A model generated the notes under the pieces. It made no database searches. It saw nothing but the letters and a program-made list of their open reading frames with translations, and was not told where the DNA came from. A DNA stretch of 15,327 nt, taken from NCBI GenBank assembly GCA_027030435.1, contig JALVEX010000083.1, forward strand, positions 1 to 15,327, given 5' to 3'. This DNA is from Paracoccaceae bacterium (GTDB taxonomy: Bacteria > Pseudomonadota > Alphaproteobacteria > Rhodobacterales > Rhodobacteraceae). Each line of letters opens with the position of its first letter. Position 1 is the first letter of the stretch. Shown here in pieces: positions 7,359 to 13,293 of the stretch. Position numbers and translations under genes: made by a program.

Positions 7359-8852
7359 ATGGGGGATCTGAGCAAACTCACCATCGCTGAAGCGCGCGAG
7401 GGCCTGCGCAAGGGCGAATTCACCGCCGTGGAGCTGGCCGAAAGCTGCCTCGGCGAAATCGAGGGCGCGGGCGCGCTCAATGCCTTCGTGCAGAACACGC
7501 CCGAGATCGCGCTTGATCAGGCGAAGGCGGCGGATGCGCGGCTGAAGGCCGAGGGCAGCGATGCCCCTGCCATGTGTGGCATTCCCCTTGGCATCAAGGA
7601 TCTGTTCTGCACCCGCCATGTGCCGAGCCAGGCGGCGAGCTTCATTCTCGATGGCTTCCGCCCGGAATATGAAAGCACCGTCACCCGGAACCTCTGGGAT
7701 GCCGGCGCGGTGATGCTGGGCAAGCTGAACATGGATGAATTCGCCATGGGCAGCAGCAACGAAACCTCCCATTACGGCCCGGCGGTGAACCCGTGGCGGC
7801 AGAAGGGCAGCGAAAAGCCGCTGACGCCCGGGGGCTCCTCGGGCGGCTCGGCGGCGGCGGTGGCGGCAGATCTCTGCCTCGGCGCCACCGGCACCGATAC
7901 GGGCGGCTCGATCCGCCAGCCCGCGGCCTTCACCGGCATCGTCGGGCTGAAGCCCACCTACGGGCGCTGCTCGCGCTGGGGGATCGTGGCATTCGCAAGC
8001 TCGCTCGATCAGGCCGGGCCGATGGTGAAGAGCGTGCGCGACGCGGCGATCATGCTGGGCGCCATGGCCGGCCATGACCCGAAGGACAGCACGAGCATGG
8101 ACATCCCCGTGCCCGATTTCGAGGCCGCCCTTGCGGGCGACATCAAGGGCAAGAGGATCGGCATCCCGAAGGAATACCGGATGGAGGGCATGCCGGGCGA
8201 GATCGAGAAGCTCTGGGAAGAGGGCGCGGCGATGCTGCGCGAGGCTGGGGCGGAGATCGTCGATATCTCGCTGCCGCACACGAAATACGCGCTGCCCGCC
8301 TATTACGTGATTGCGCCCGCCGAGGCCTCCTCCAACCTCGCGCGCTATGACGGCGTGCGCTATGGCCACCGCGCGAAGCTTGCCGAGGGCGAGGGCATCA
8401 CCGAGATGTATGAGAAAACCCGCGCCGAGGGCTTTGGCCACGAGGTGCAGCGCCGGGTGATGATCGGCACCTATGTGCTTTCGGCGGGTTTCTACGATGC
8501 CTACTACCGCCGCGCCCAGCGGGTGCGCACCCTTATCCGGCGCGATTTCGATACCGCCTTCGAGGCCGGGATCGATGCCATTCTCACCCCCGCCACGCCC
8601 TCATCCGCCTTCGCCCTTGGCGAGATGGACGATGCCGATCCGATCCGCATGTATCTCAATGACGTGTTCACGGTGACGGTGAACCTCGCCGGCCTGCCGG
8701 GCATCTCGGTGCCGGCGGGGCTGGATGAAAAGGGGCTGCCGCTTGGCCTGCAACTGATCGGCCGGCCCTGGGAAGAGGGCGAATTGCTGAAAACCGCACA
8801 GGTGATCGAGGATGCGGCCGGGTTCGTTTCCAAACCGGAAAAATGGTGGTAA
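7359..8852 (+). CDS. gatA: Aspartyl/glutamyl-tRNA amidotransferase subunit A
   Basis: Glutaminase subunit of GatCAB: it releases ammonia from glutamine, which is channelled to GatB to amidate misacylated Glu-tRNA(Gln) or Asp-tRNA(Asn). 497 residues, full length. The amidase-signature Ser-cisSer-Lys triad is present as Lys80 (GIPLGIKD), Ser160 (first serine of GGSSGGSAAAVAA) and Ser184 (DTGGSIRQPAA). The GatA-specific blocks KPTYGRCSRWGIVAFASSLDQ and NVFTVTVNLAGLPG-like C-terminal segment are intact. It follows gatC by 5 bases and is followed 36 bases later by a lipoprotein gene on the same strand, with no terminator seen between them. Confidence 0.97.
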   Translation: MGDLSKLTIAEAREGLRKGEFTAVELAESCLGEIEGAGALNAFVQNTPEIALDQAKAADARLKAEGSDAPAMCGIPLGIKDLFCTRHVPSQAASFILDGFRPEYESTVTRNLWDAGAVMLGKLNMDEFAMGSSNETSHYGPAVNPWRQKGSEKPLTPGGSSGGSAAAVAADLCLGATGTDTGGSIRQPAAFTGIVGLKPTYGRCSRWGIVAFASSLDQAGPMVKSVRDAAIMLGAMAGHDPKDSTSMDIPVPDFEAALAGDIKGKRIGIPKEYRMEGMPGEIEKLWEEGAAMLREAGAEIVDISLPHTKYALPAYYVIAPAEASSNLARYDGVRYGHRAKLAEGEGITEMYEKTRAEGFGHEVQRRVMIGTYVLSAGFYDAYYRRAQRVRTLIRRDFDTAFEAGIDAILTPATPSSAFALGEMDDADPIRMYLNDVFTVTVNLAGLPGISVPAGLDEKGLPLGLQLIGRPWEEGELLKTAQVIEDAAGFVSKPEKWW

Positions 8853-8888
8853 CAATGGCCGCGACAGGTGCAAAGGCAGGGTGAGAAG

Positions 8889-9584
8889 ATGCGATACATG
8901 GTGGTTTCGGGAGTGATGGCCCTCGTGCTGGCAGGCTGCACGCCGCCGGTGCCCGATTCCGGCGCCGGGCAGGGTGCCGGCTTCGAGAGCTATTCCGATT
9001 ACCTCGCCCGCCGCAGCGCCGAGAAGCGCCGCGCCGAGCTTCAGGGCCGGCAGGTCACGGTGCTGCCGCCGAAGGGCGATGCGGGCACTGCCGGCAGCGG
9101 CGGGCAGGGCGGCCAAACGCAGAGCGCCGGCGTGCCCGGCAGCGGCACGGGTGCTTCCGGAGCCGGTGCGGGCACGCGGCCCGATCATGTCGGCCTTTCC
9201 GACGAGCAGGATTTCGAAGCCGTCAAGCGCCGCGAAACCATCGAGAGCGACAAGGAGCGCCTTGCCCGTCAGCGCGCCCAGTACAAGGTGATCCCGCCCT
9301 CGGCGCTGCCGCCCCGGCCCGGCTCGGTGGGGCCGAATATCGTCGAATATGCGCTTTCGACCACCAACAACGTGGGTGAGCCGCTCTATCGCCGCTCGGC
9401 GCTTTTCGCGCAGTCGCGCTATCGGCGCAATTGCGCGAAATACCCCTCGCCCGACAAGGCGCAGGAGGATTTCCTGCGCCGGGGCGGGCCGAAGAAGGAT
9501 CCCCTCGGGCTCGATCCCGATGGTGACGGTTTCGCCTGCTCATGGGATCCCCGCCCCTTCCGCATGGTGAAGGCGCGCCGCTAG
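8889..9584 (+). CDS. Putative lipoprotein with Excalibur-like calcium-binding motif
   Basis: 231 residues. Residues 1-17 form a lipoprotein signal ending in the lipobox LAGC, with Cys17 as the predicted lipidated residue, so the mature protein should be membrane-anchored in the envelope. A charged stretch (about 28-52) is followed by a Gly/Ser/Ala/Thr-rich low-complexity linker (about 58-97), then a charged helix-prone segment (about 100-140). The C-terminal 60 residues contain NCAKYPS and LDPDGDGFACSWDPRPF. This resembles the Excalibur domain, whose DxDxDG loop and paired cysteines are thought to bind calcium. I do not recognise a named gene. The ATG at 8889 fits the signal peptide and has AGGGTGAG just upstream; a GTG at 8868 would add seven residues without improving it. 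It lies between gatA and a peptidoglycan amidase gene, 15 bases before the latter. Confidence 0.78.
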   Translation: MRYMVVSGVMALVLAGCTPPVPDSGAGQGAGFESYSDYLARRSAEKRRAELQGRQVTVLPPKGDAGTAGSGGQGGQTQSAGVPGSGTGASGAGAGTRPDHVGLSDEQDFEAVKRRETIESDKERLARQRAQYKVIPPSALPPRPGSVGPNIVEYALSTTNNVGEPLYRRSALFAQSRYRRNCAKYPSPDKAQEDFLRRGGPKKDPLGLDPDGDGFACSWDPRPFRMVKARR

Positions 9585-9599
9585 GCGCACAGCCGGGCG

Positions 9600-10316
9600 A
9601 TGCGCATATGCTCCCATCCCTCGCCCAATTTCGGCGAAAGGCGGGAGGGCAGGGCGCCCGAGCTGATTGTCATCCACTATACGGCGATGGCAAGCGCCGA
9701 GGCCGCGCTCACGCGCCTGTGCGCGCCCGAACATGAAGTTTCGGCGCATTACCTCATCTGTGAAAGAGGGGGCGTGTTCCAGCTTGTCGCGGAAGAGGCA
9801 CGCGCCTGGCACGCAGGTGCGGGAAGCTGGGGCGGGGCGGGAGACGTGAATTCCCGCTCCATCGGCATCGAGCTTGCCAATCCCGGCGATGCGCCCTTCG
9901 CCGCGCGGCAGATGCGTGCGCTCGAGGCGCTCCTGGCAGAGATCATGGCCCGCCACGCGATCCCGCCCCGGGGCGTGATCGGCCATTCCGACATGGCGCC
10001 GGGGCGCAAGATCGATCCCGGCCCGCGCTTTGACTGGCGCCGCCTTGCGCTGCAGGGGCTTTCGGTGTGGCCCAGGGCGGCAGAGGGCGGAGCTGCTGTG
10101 CCCGATCCGGCCCGTTTCCGTGCCGCGCTGATCCGGTTCGGCTATGATCCCGGGACCCCGCCCGAGATCCTCCTTGCCGCCTTCCGCCTGCGCTTCAACC
10201 CGGCCGGGCGCGGCGCGCTTACCGCGCGGGAAACCGCTATGGCCGCCGATCTCGCCGCCCGATGGCCCTTCCCCGCTCCTTCCCCCGCCGACCGCCGCCA
10301 ATCCCCGGCCCGTTGA
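9600..10316 (+). CDS. N-acetylmuramoyl-L-alanine amidase (AmpD/AmiD type, Amidase_2)
   Basis: Zinc amidase cleaving the bond between N-acetylmuramic acid and the stem peptide in muropeptides or anhydro-muropeptides. 238 residues. The zinc ligands align with AmpD His34, His154 and Asp164 as His26 (VIHYTAM), His129 (IGHSDMAPG) and Asp139 (KIDPGPRFDW). Catalytic candidates are Glu91 (SIGIELANPG) and Lys137. The C-terminal 75 residues (FGYDP...FRLRFNP...DLAARWP) resemble the peptidoglycan-binding-like tail of AmiD. No signal peptide or lipobox is visible, so a cytoplasmic AmpD-like role in wall recycling is more likely than outer-membrane AmiD; this assignment is inference. The ribosome site is weak, but the gene begins 15 bases after the lipoprotein gene, which suggests coupling. 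Its stop codon overlaps the rnpB -35 element. Confidence 0.88.
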   Translation: MRICSHPSPNFGERREGRAPELIVIHYTAMASAEAALTRLCAPEHEVSAHYLICERGGVFQLVAEEARAWHAGAGSWGGAGDVNSRSIGIELANPGDAPFAARQMRALEALLAEIMARHAIPPRGVIGHSDMAPGRKIDPGPRFDWRRLALQGLSVWPRAAEGGAAVPDPARFRAALIRFGYDPGTPPEILLAAFRLRFNPAGRGALTARETAMAADLAARWPFPAPSPADRRQSPAR

Positions 10317-10341
10317 CCACCGGCCCCTGAAACCCTAGATG
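10313..10341 (+). promoter_or_regulatory. Sigma-70-type promoter of rnpB, overlapping the amidase stop codon
   Basis: TTGACC (10313-10318, five of six -35 consensus bases) and TAGATG (10336-10341) are separated by exactly 17 bases. A start 6-7 bases beyond the -10 falls at about 10348, the first base of the RNase P RNA P1 helix. The TGA stop of the amidase gene (10314-10316) is inside the -35 element. Confidence 0.72.
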
Positions 10342-10347
10342 AATATT

Positions 10348-10753
10348 GCGCGGATGGCCGGATGGCCGCGGGGTGGCGACACTCCGAGGAAAGTCCGGAC
10401 TCCACAAGGCAACGGTGCCGGGTAACGCCCGGCCGGGGTAACCCGAGGGAAAGCGCCACAGAGAACAGACCGCCCGCGGCCCGCCGCGGGCAAGGGTGAA
10501 ACGGTGCGGTAAGAGCGCACCGCGGGGCTGGCAACAGCCCCGGCATGGCAAGCCCCACCGGGAGCAATGCCGAATAGGGATCTCGCGCGGGGCAGGTCGG
10601 CGCGCAAGCGGCGAAACCGCCCCGCAGGGCCGCCTTGGCCCCGAAGATCCGGGTTGGCAGCTAGAGCCGCATGGCAACATGCGGCGCAGATGAATGGCCA
10701 TCCAGGGGGGCAGACGCCCTCCGGACAGAATCCGGCTTACAGGCCGTCCGCGC
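10348..10753 (+). ncRNA. rnpB: RNase P RNA (catalytic M1-type RNA, bacterial type A)
   Basis: Ribozyme that removes 5' leaders from pre-tRNAs, working with the RnpA protein. Universally conserved blocks are present in order: GAGGAAAGTCCGGACTCC (10386-10403), CAGAGAACAGACCGCC (10459-10474), AGGGTGAAACGGTGCGGTAA (10493-10512) and ACAGAATCCGGCTTAC (10725-10740). The AGATGAATGGCCATCC segment near 10688 corresponds to the P15-P16 region. The ends are set by the P1 helix, GCGCGGATGGCC (10348-10359) pairing with GGCCGTCCGCGC (10742-10753) with one G-U, giving about 406 nucleotides. All open frames through here are non-coding. No hairpin-plus-T terminator follows; a pyrimidine-rich run (10755-10770) comes directly after P1. 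Confidence 0.97.
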
Positions 10754-10800
10754 ATCCTCTTCCCCTCCCTGGCCCCCTGCGGGCGCCACGCTTTCGTGAA

Positions 10801-10831
10801 TTGACTTCCGCGCGGCAAAAAGCCCTATTCT
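10801..10831 (+). promoter_or_regulatory. Candidate promoter of the CcdA-like/MFS pair
   Basis: TTGACT (10801-10806) and TATTCT (10826-10831) are 19 bases apart, longer than ideal. A start 6-7 bases further would fall at about 10838, next to the ATG at 10839, giving a nearly leaderless transcript. Readthrough from rnpB is an alternative source of transcription. Confidence 0.4.
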
Positions 10832-10838
10832 GGGGCGC

Positions 10839-11510
10839 ATGGAAGCAACGCTTTTCACCCTGTTTCTGCTGCCGGCGGCGCTTGGTCTGCTCGGGTTCGT
10901 TGAACCTTGCACCATAGGCGCGCATCTCCTGTTTCTCGATACCCAGAAAGCCCGCACGCGGGCCGAGAAATGGCGCGCGGTGACGGTTTTCGTGCTGGTG
11001 CGCGCGCTGGTAGCGGGGCTGTTCGGCGCCGGCGCAGCCTTTCTCGGCCAGCGGCTGATCGAGGCCCAGACGGGGCTCTGGCTCATCTTCGGAGGGCTTT
11101 ATCTCGGCATCGGGCTGATCTTCCTTGCCGGGCGGGCCGGATGGATCAAGCAGCGCCTCGAACTGGCCCCGGCCGCCTGGAAGCGGGCGACCTCGCCGCT
11201 TGTGCTCGGGGCCGCCTTCGGGCTGAACGTGCCGGCCTGCGCCGCGCCGATCCTTTTCGCGCTTCTGGGCATGGCGGCCGGCAGCGGCGCGGTGCTGACC
11301 GGGTTCGTGCAAATGGCGCTGTTCGGCCTGTTCCTTTCCCTGCCGCTGGCGCTTTTCGTCCTGTTTCCGGGGCTTGTCGGGGGGCTGGAGCGCTTCGGCC
11401 GCCGGTTCGCCAGCACGGGCAGGGTATTTGGCGCGGTGTTCATCCTGCTGGGGCTGTGGTCGATCTGGTTCGGGCTTCATGTCGATCCGGCGGATTGGGC
11501 CGGCCGATGA
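10839..11510 (+). CDS. CcdA/DsbD-like integral membrane protein with two conserved-position cysteines
   Basis: 223 residues with about six hydrophobic spans (near 5-30, 48-70, 80-98, 120-144, 150-178 and 193-214). CcdA-type proteins pass electrons from cytoplasmic thioredoxin across the membrane to periplasmic thiol partners for cytochrome c maturation or disulfide reduction. Here Cys24 (FVEPCTIGAH) is in span 1 and Cys134 (NVPACAAPI) is in span 4. This matches the CcdA arrangement of one redox cysteine in span 1 and one in span 4, each beside a proline. Overall similarity to classical CcdA is modest, so the electron acceptor is unknown; no thioredoxin-like partner gene is nearby. Its stop overlaps the MFS start (ATGA, 11507-11510), so the two are very likely translated in a coupled manner. 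The region between rnpB and the ATG leaves little room for a normal leader. Confidence 0.75.
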   Translation: MEATLFTLFLLPAALGLLGFVEPCTIGAHLLFLDTQKARTRAEKWRAVTVFVLVRALVAGLFGAGAAFLGQRLIEAQTGLWLIFGGLYLGIGLIFLAGRAGWIKQRLELAPAAWKRATSPLVLGAAFGLNVPACAAPILFALLGMAAGSGAVLTGFVQMALFGLFLSLPLALFVLFPGLVGGLERFGRRFASTGRVFGAVFILLGLWSIWFGLHVDPADWAGR

Positions 11511-12859
11511 ACGACGGGGCAAAGCCCACGGGCCACAGGCGCCGCTTCATGAACGTCGCGGGGGCGGGGGTGGCGTTTCAGGCCGGTTCGGCGGCGGTGG
11601 ACAGCGGCACCATCATGTCGGCGCTGGTGTGGCAGCTTTCCGGCTCTTCGCTGCTGGTCGGAAGCGTGACGGCGATCCTGCGCTTCGGCTGGCTGTTTCC
11701 GCAACTGATCGTGGGCTATCTGGCCGGGCGTGGCGGCAGTTCGATGCGCTATTACATGATCGGCGCCTATGGCCGGGCAATGGCGATGGCGCTGATGGCG
11801 CTGGTGCTGTGGATGGCGGGCCCGGCCGGCCCAATCGGCCCGGGATCAGGCGGCGCGGGCGCGGCGGCGGATATGGCCGGGGCTATGGCAGGGGCGGGGC
11901 CGCGGGGCTGGCTGACGGCGGCGGTGATGGGGCTGTGGGTGACATACGCCTTCGTTTCCGGCATCGTCGGGGTGCCCTATAATGATATCGTCGCCCGCGC
12001 GGTGCCCTCGCATCTGCGCTCGCGGCTGCTGGCAACCCGCTTCTTCGGCGGCGGGCTTCTGGCACTGGGCGTTGCCGCTCTGGCCGACAGGATGGTGGCC
12101 ACGCTGCCCTTCCCCACATCCTACGCCGCGATCATTGCCATGGCGGCGGCGCTGATGTTTCTCTCCGCCACCGTGTTCACCGCCATGGGTGAGCCCGAAG
12201 CCCCGTGCAGCACCCGCCCGCCGAGGCCCTCCTTCGCGGCCTATCTGCGTGAGGGGATCGGTGTGTTTCGCACCGATGCACGTTTTCGCGCCTTCGTCAT
12301 CGCGCAATGGTTCGGGGGTGCGGTGCTGATGGCGGCGCCCTTCTATGTGGTGGCGGTTTCGCGCGCCGGTGTGGGGCTTGAGCATGTGGCGCTGCTTCTG
12401 GGGGCGCAGACGGCCGGGGCGCTCCTCTCCAATCTCCTCTGGGGTTGGTGGGGGGATCATCTGGGCAAGGCCAGCCTGCTTCGGGCCATCGCCTTCGGGC
12501 GGATATGGCCTGCGCTCGCCATGCTCCTGTTTGCGCCCCAGGCGCCGCTCATGCTTTTCATCGCCCTGTTCTTCCTGCTCGGGGCGCTGGCCAACGGGCT
12601 GACCATCGCGGTGATCGGCTTCCTTATGGAGATCAGCCCCGAGGATGACCGCCCGGCATGGTCGGGCTATTTCAACGCCATGACGGCCCCGGCCTTCCTG
12701 CTGCCGCTCCTGGCCGGGGTGATCGCGGCGGGCGGGGCGTTGTGGCTGGTGTTCGCGCTCTCGGCCGGTGCCGCGCTGGCGCAGTTCTTGATCCTGATGC
12801 GGATTCGGACGGGGGAGGTGACGGGGGAAGTGACGGGGGGAGCGAGCAGAAGCGAATAG
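11507..12859 (+). CDS. Major facilitator superfamily (MFS) transporter
   Basis: 450 residues, strongly hydrophobic, with roughly 10-12 membrane spans in two halves around a central loop rich in Pro, Arg and charged residues (about 228-250, EPEAPCSTRPPRPS). The N-terminal half has PQLIVGYLAGR, resembling the MFS loop 2-3 region, and the second half has the related LWGWWGDHLGK. Substrate cannot be read from sequence. An unusual Gly/Ala/Met-rich loop (about 104-130) breaks the N-terminal half. The ATG at 11507 is taken because it overlaps the preceding TGA and matches the start of transporter-like sequence. The frame is open 600 bases further upstream, but only as a shadow of the CcdA-like gene. 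The C-terminal tail contains a short DNA-level tandem repeat. A promoter for rpmG begins 4 bases after the stop codon. Confidence 0.82.
   Translation: MNDGAKPTGHRRRFMNVAGAGVAFQAGSAAVDSGTIMSALVWQLSGSSLLVGSVTAILRFGWLFPQLIVGYLAGRGGSSMRYYMIGAYGRAMAMALMALVLWMAGPAGPIGPGSGGAGAAADMAGAMAGAGPRGWLTAAVMGLWVTYAFVSGIVGVPYNDIVARAVPSHLRSRLLATRFFGGGLLALGVAALADRMVATLPFPTSYAAIIAMAAALMFLSATVFTAMGEPEAPCSTRPPRPSFAAYLREGIGVFRTDARFRAFVIAQWFGGAVLMAAPFYVVAVSRAGVGLEHVALLLGAQTAGALLSNLLWGWWGDHLGKASLLRAIAFGRIWPALAMLLFAPQAPLMLFIALFFLLGALANGLTIAVIGFLMEISPEDDRPAWSGYFNAMTAPAFLLPLLAGVIAAGGALWLVFALSAGAALAQFLILMRIRTGEVTGEVTGGASRSE
12809..12844 (+). repeat. Three tandem copies of a 12-bp unit at the 3' end of the MFS gene
   Basis: Units acgggggaggtg (12809-12820), acgggggaagtg (12821-12832) and acggggggagcg (12833-12844) are in frame and encode TGEV, TGEV and TGGA in the cytoplasmic-type tail. 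The 12-base period preserves the frame, so copy-number slippage would alter only tail length. Confidence 0.75.
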
Positions 12860-12862
12860 CGG

Positions 12863-12890
12863 TTGACTCGGCCGTTCACGGCGCTAAAAG
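12863..12890 (+). promoter_or_regulatory. Candidate sigma-70-type promoter of rpmG
   Basis: TTGACT (12863-12868) and TAAAAG (12885-12890) are 16 bases apart, predicting a start near 12897 and a leader of about 52 bases ending in a strong GAGGAGAGAG ribosome site. It begins 4 bases after the MFS stop codon, separating rpmG from that operon. Confidence 0.55.
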
Positions 12891-12948
12891 GCGGGCTTCA
12901 AGGATTGCACCGGGCGGCCCCGCGCCACCCGCTCCGAGGAGAGAGACC

Positions 12949-13116
12949 ATGGCGAAGCCGACCACCATCAAGATCCGCCTCAATTCCACCGCGGATACGG
13001 GCTATTTCTACGTGACCAAGAAGAACGCCCGCACCATGACCGAGAAGATGGTCAAGCGCAAATACGATCCCGTCGTGCGCAAGCATGTGGATTTCAAGGA
13101 AGGCAAGATCAAGTGA
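12949..13116 (+). CDS. rpmG: 50S ribosomal protein L33
   Basis: Small basic protein of the large ribosomal subunit, near the E site. 55 residues, complete: MAKPTTIKIRLNSTADTGYF, then YVTKKNARTMTEKMVKRKYDPVVRKHVDFKEGKIK-like sequence, the usual alphaproteobacterial form. There is no cysteine at all, so this is the zinc-free (C-) type rather than the CxxC zinc-ribbon type. The ATG at 12949 has GAGGAGAGAG just upstream; the frame is open for some 290 bases further 5' but overlaps the MFS gene and carries no L33 similarity. It is probably monocistronic, with its own promoter and terminator. Confidence 0.97.
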   Translation: MAKPTTIKIRLNSTADTGYFYVTKKNARTMTEKMVKRKYDPVVRKHVDFKEGKIK

Positions 13117-13123
13117 TCCGGGC

Positions 13124-13141
13124 GGATCCCGCCGGGGATCC
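13124..13141 (+). repeat. Small perfect hairpin just after rpmG
   Basis: GGATCCC (13124-13130) pairs with GGGATCC (13135-13141) around a GCCG tetraloop. It lies 7 bases after the rpmG stop, before the main terminator, and lacks a following T-run. It could protect the 3' end of the short mRNA. Confidence 0.45.
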
Positions 13142-13160
13142 ACCGATCCGATCTCGATGC

Positions 13161-13187
13161 AGGGCCGCGCCAAAGCGCGGCCTTTCG
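13161..13187 (+). terminator. Rho-independent terminator of rpmG
   Basis: GGCCGCGC (13163-13170) pairs with GCGCGGCC (13175-13182) around a CAAA loop, extended by a G-U and an A-T pair and followed by a short T-rich stretch (TTTCGCGTT). There is no matching T-run on the minus strand, so it serves rpmG only and not the convergent peptidase gene. Confidence 0.65.
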
Positions 13188-13293
13188 CGTTGGCTGGCGG
13201 GTGATGCCCGGGGCGGCGCATCCGGCATGGCTTCATGATCTGCCGTCGGGGCGTGCGTGCGATCAGGCGCGAATGCGCCCCGGCTCTCAGCCT

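Noticed and set aside
7278..8441. 387-codon minus-strand open frame
   Set aside because: Antisense to gatA with its complete catalytic triad; no family features.
10237..10818. Several open frames on both strands across 10340-10800
   Set aside because: They lie over rnpB, whose conserved RNA blocks and P1 helix explain the sequence.
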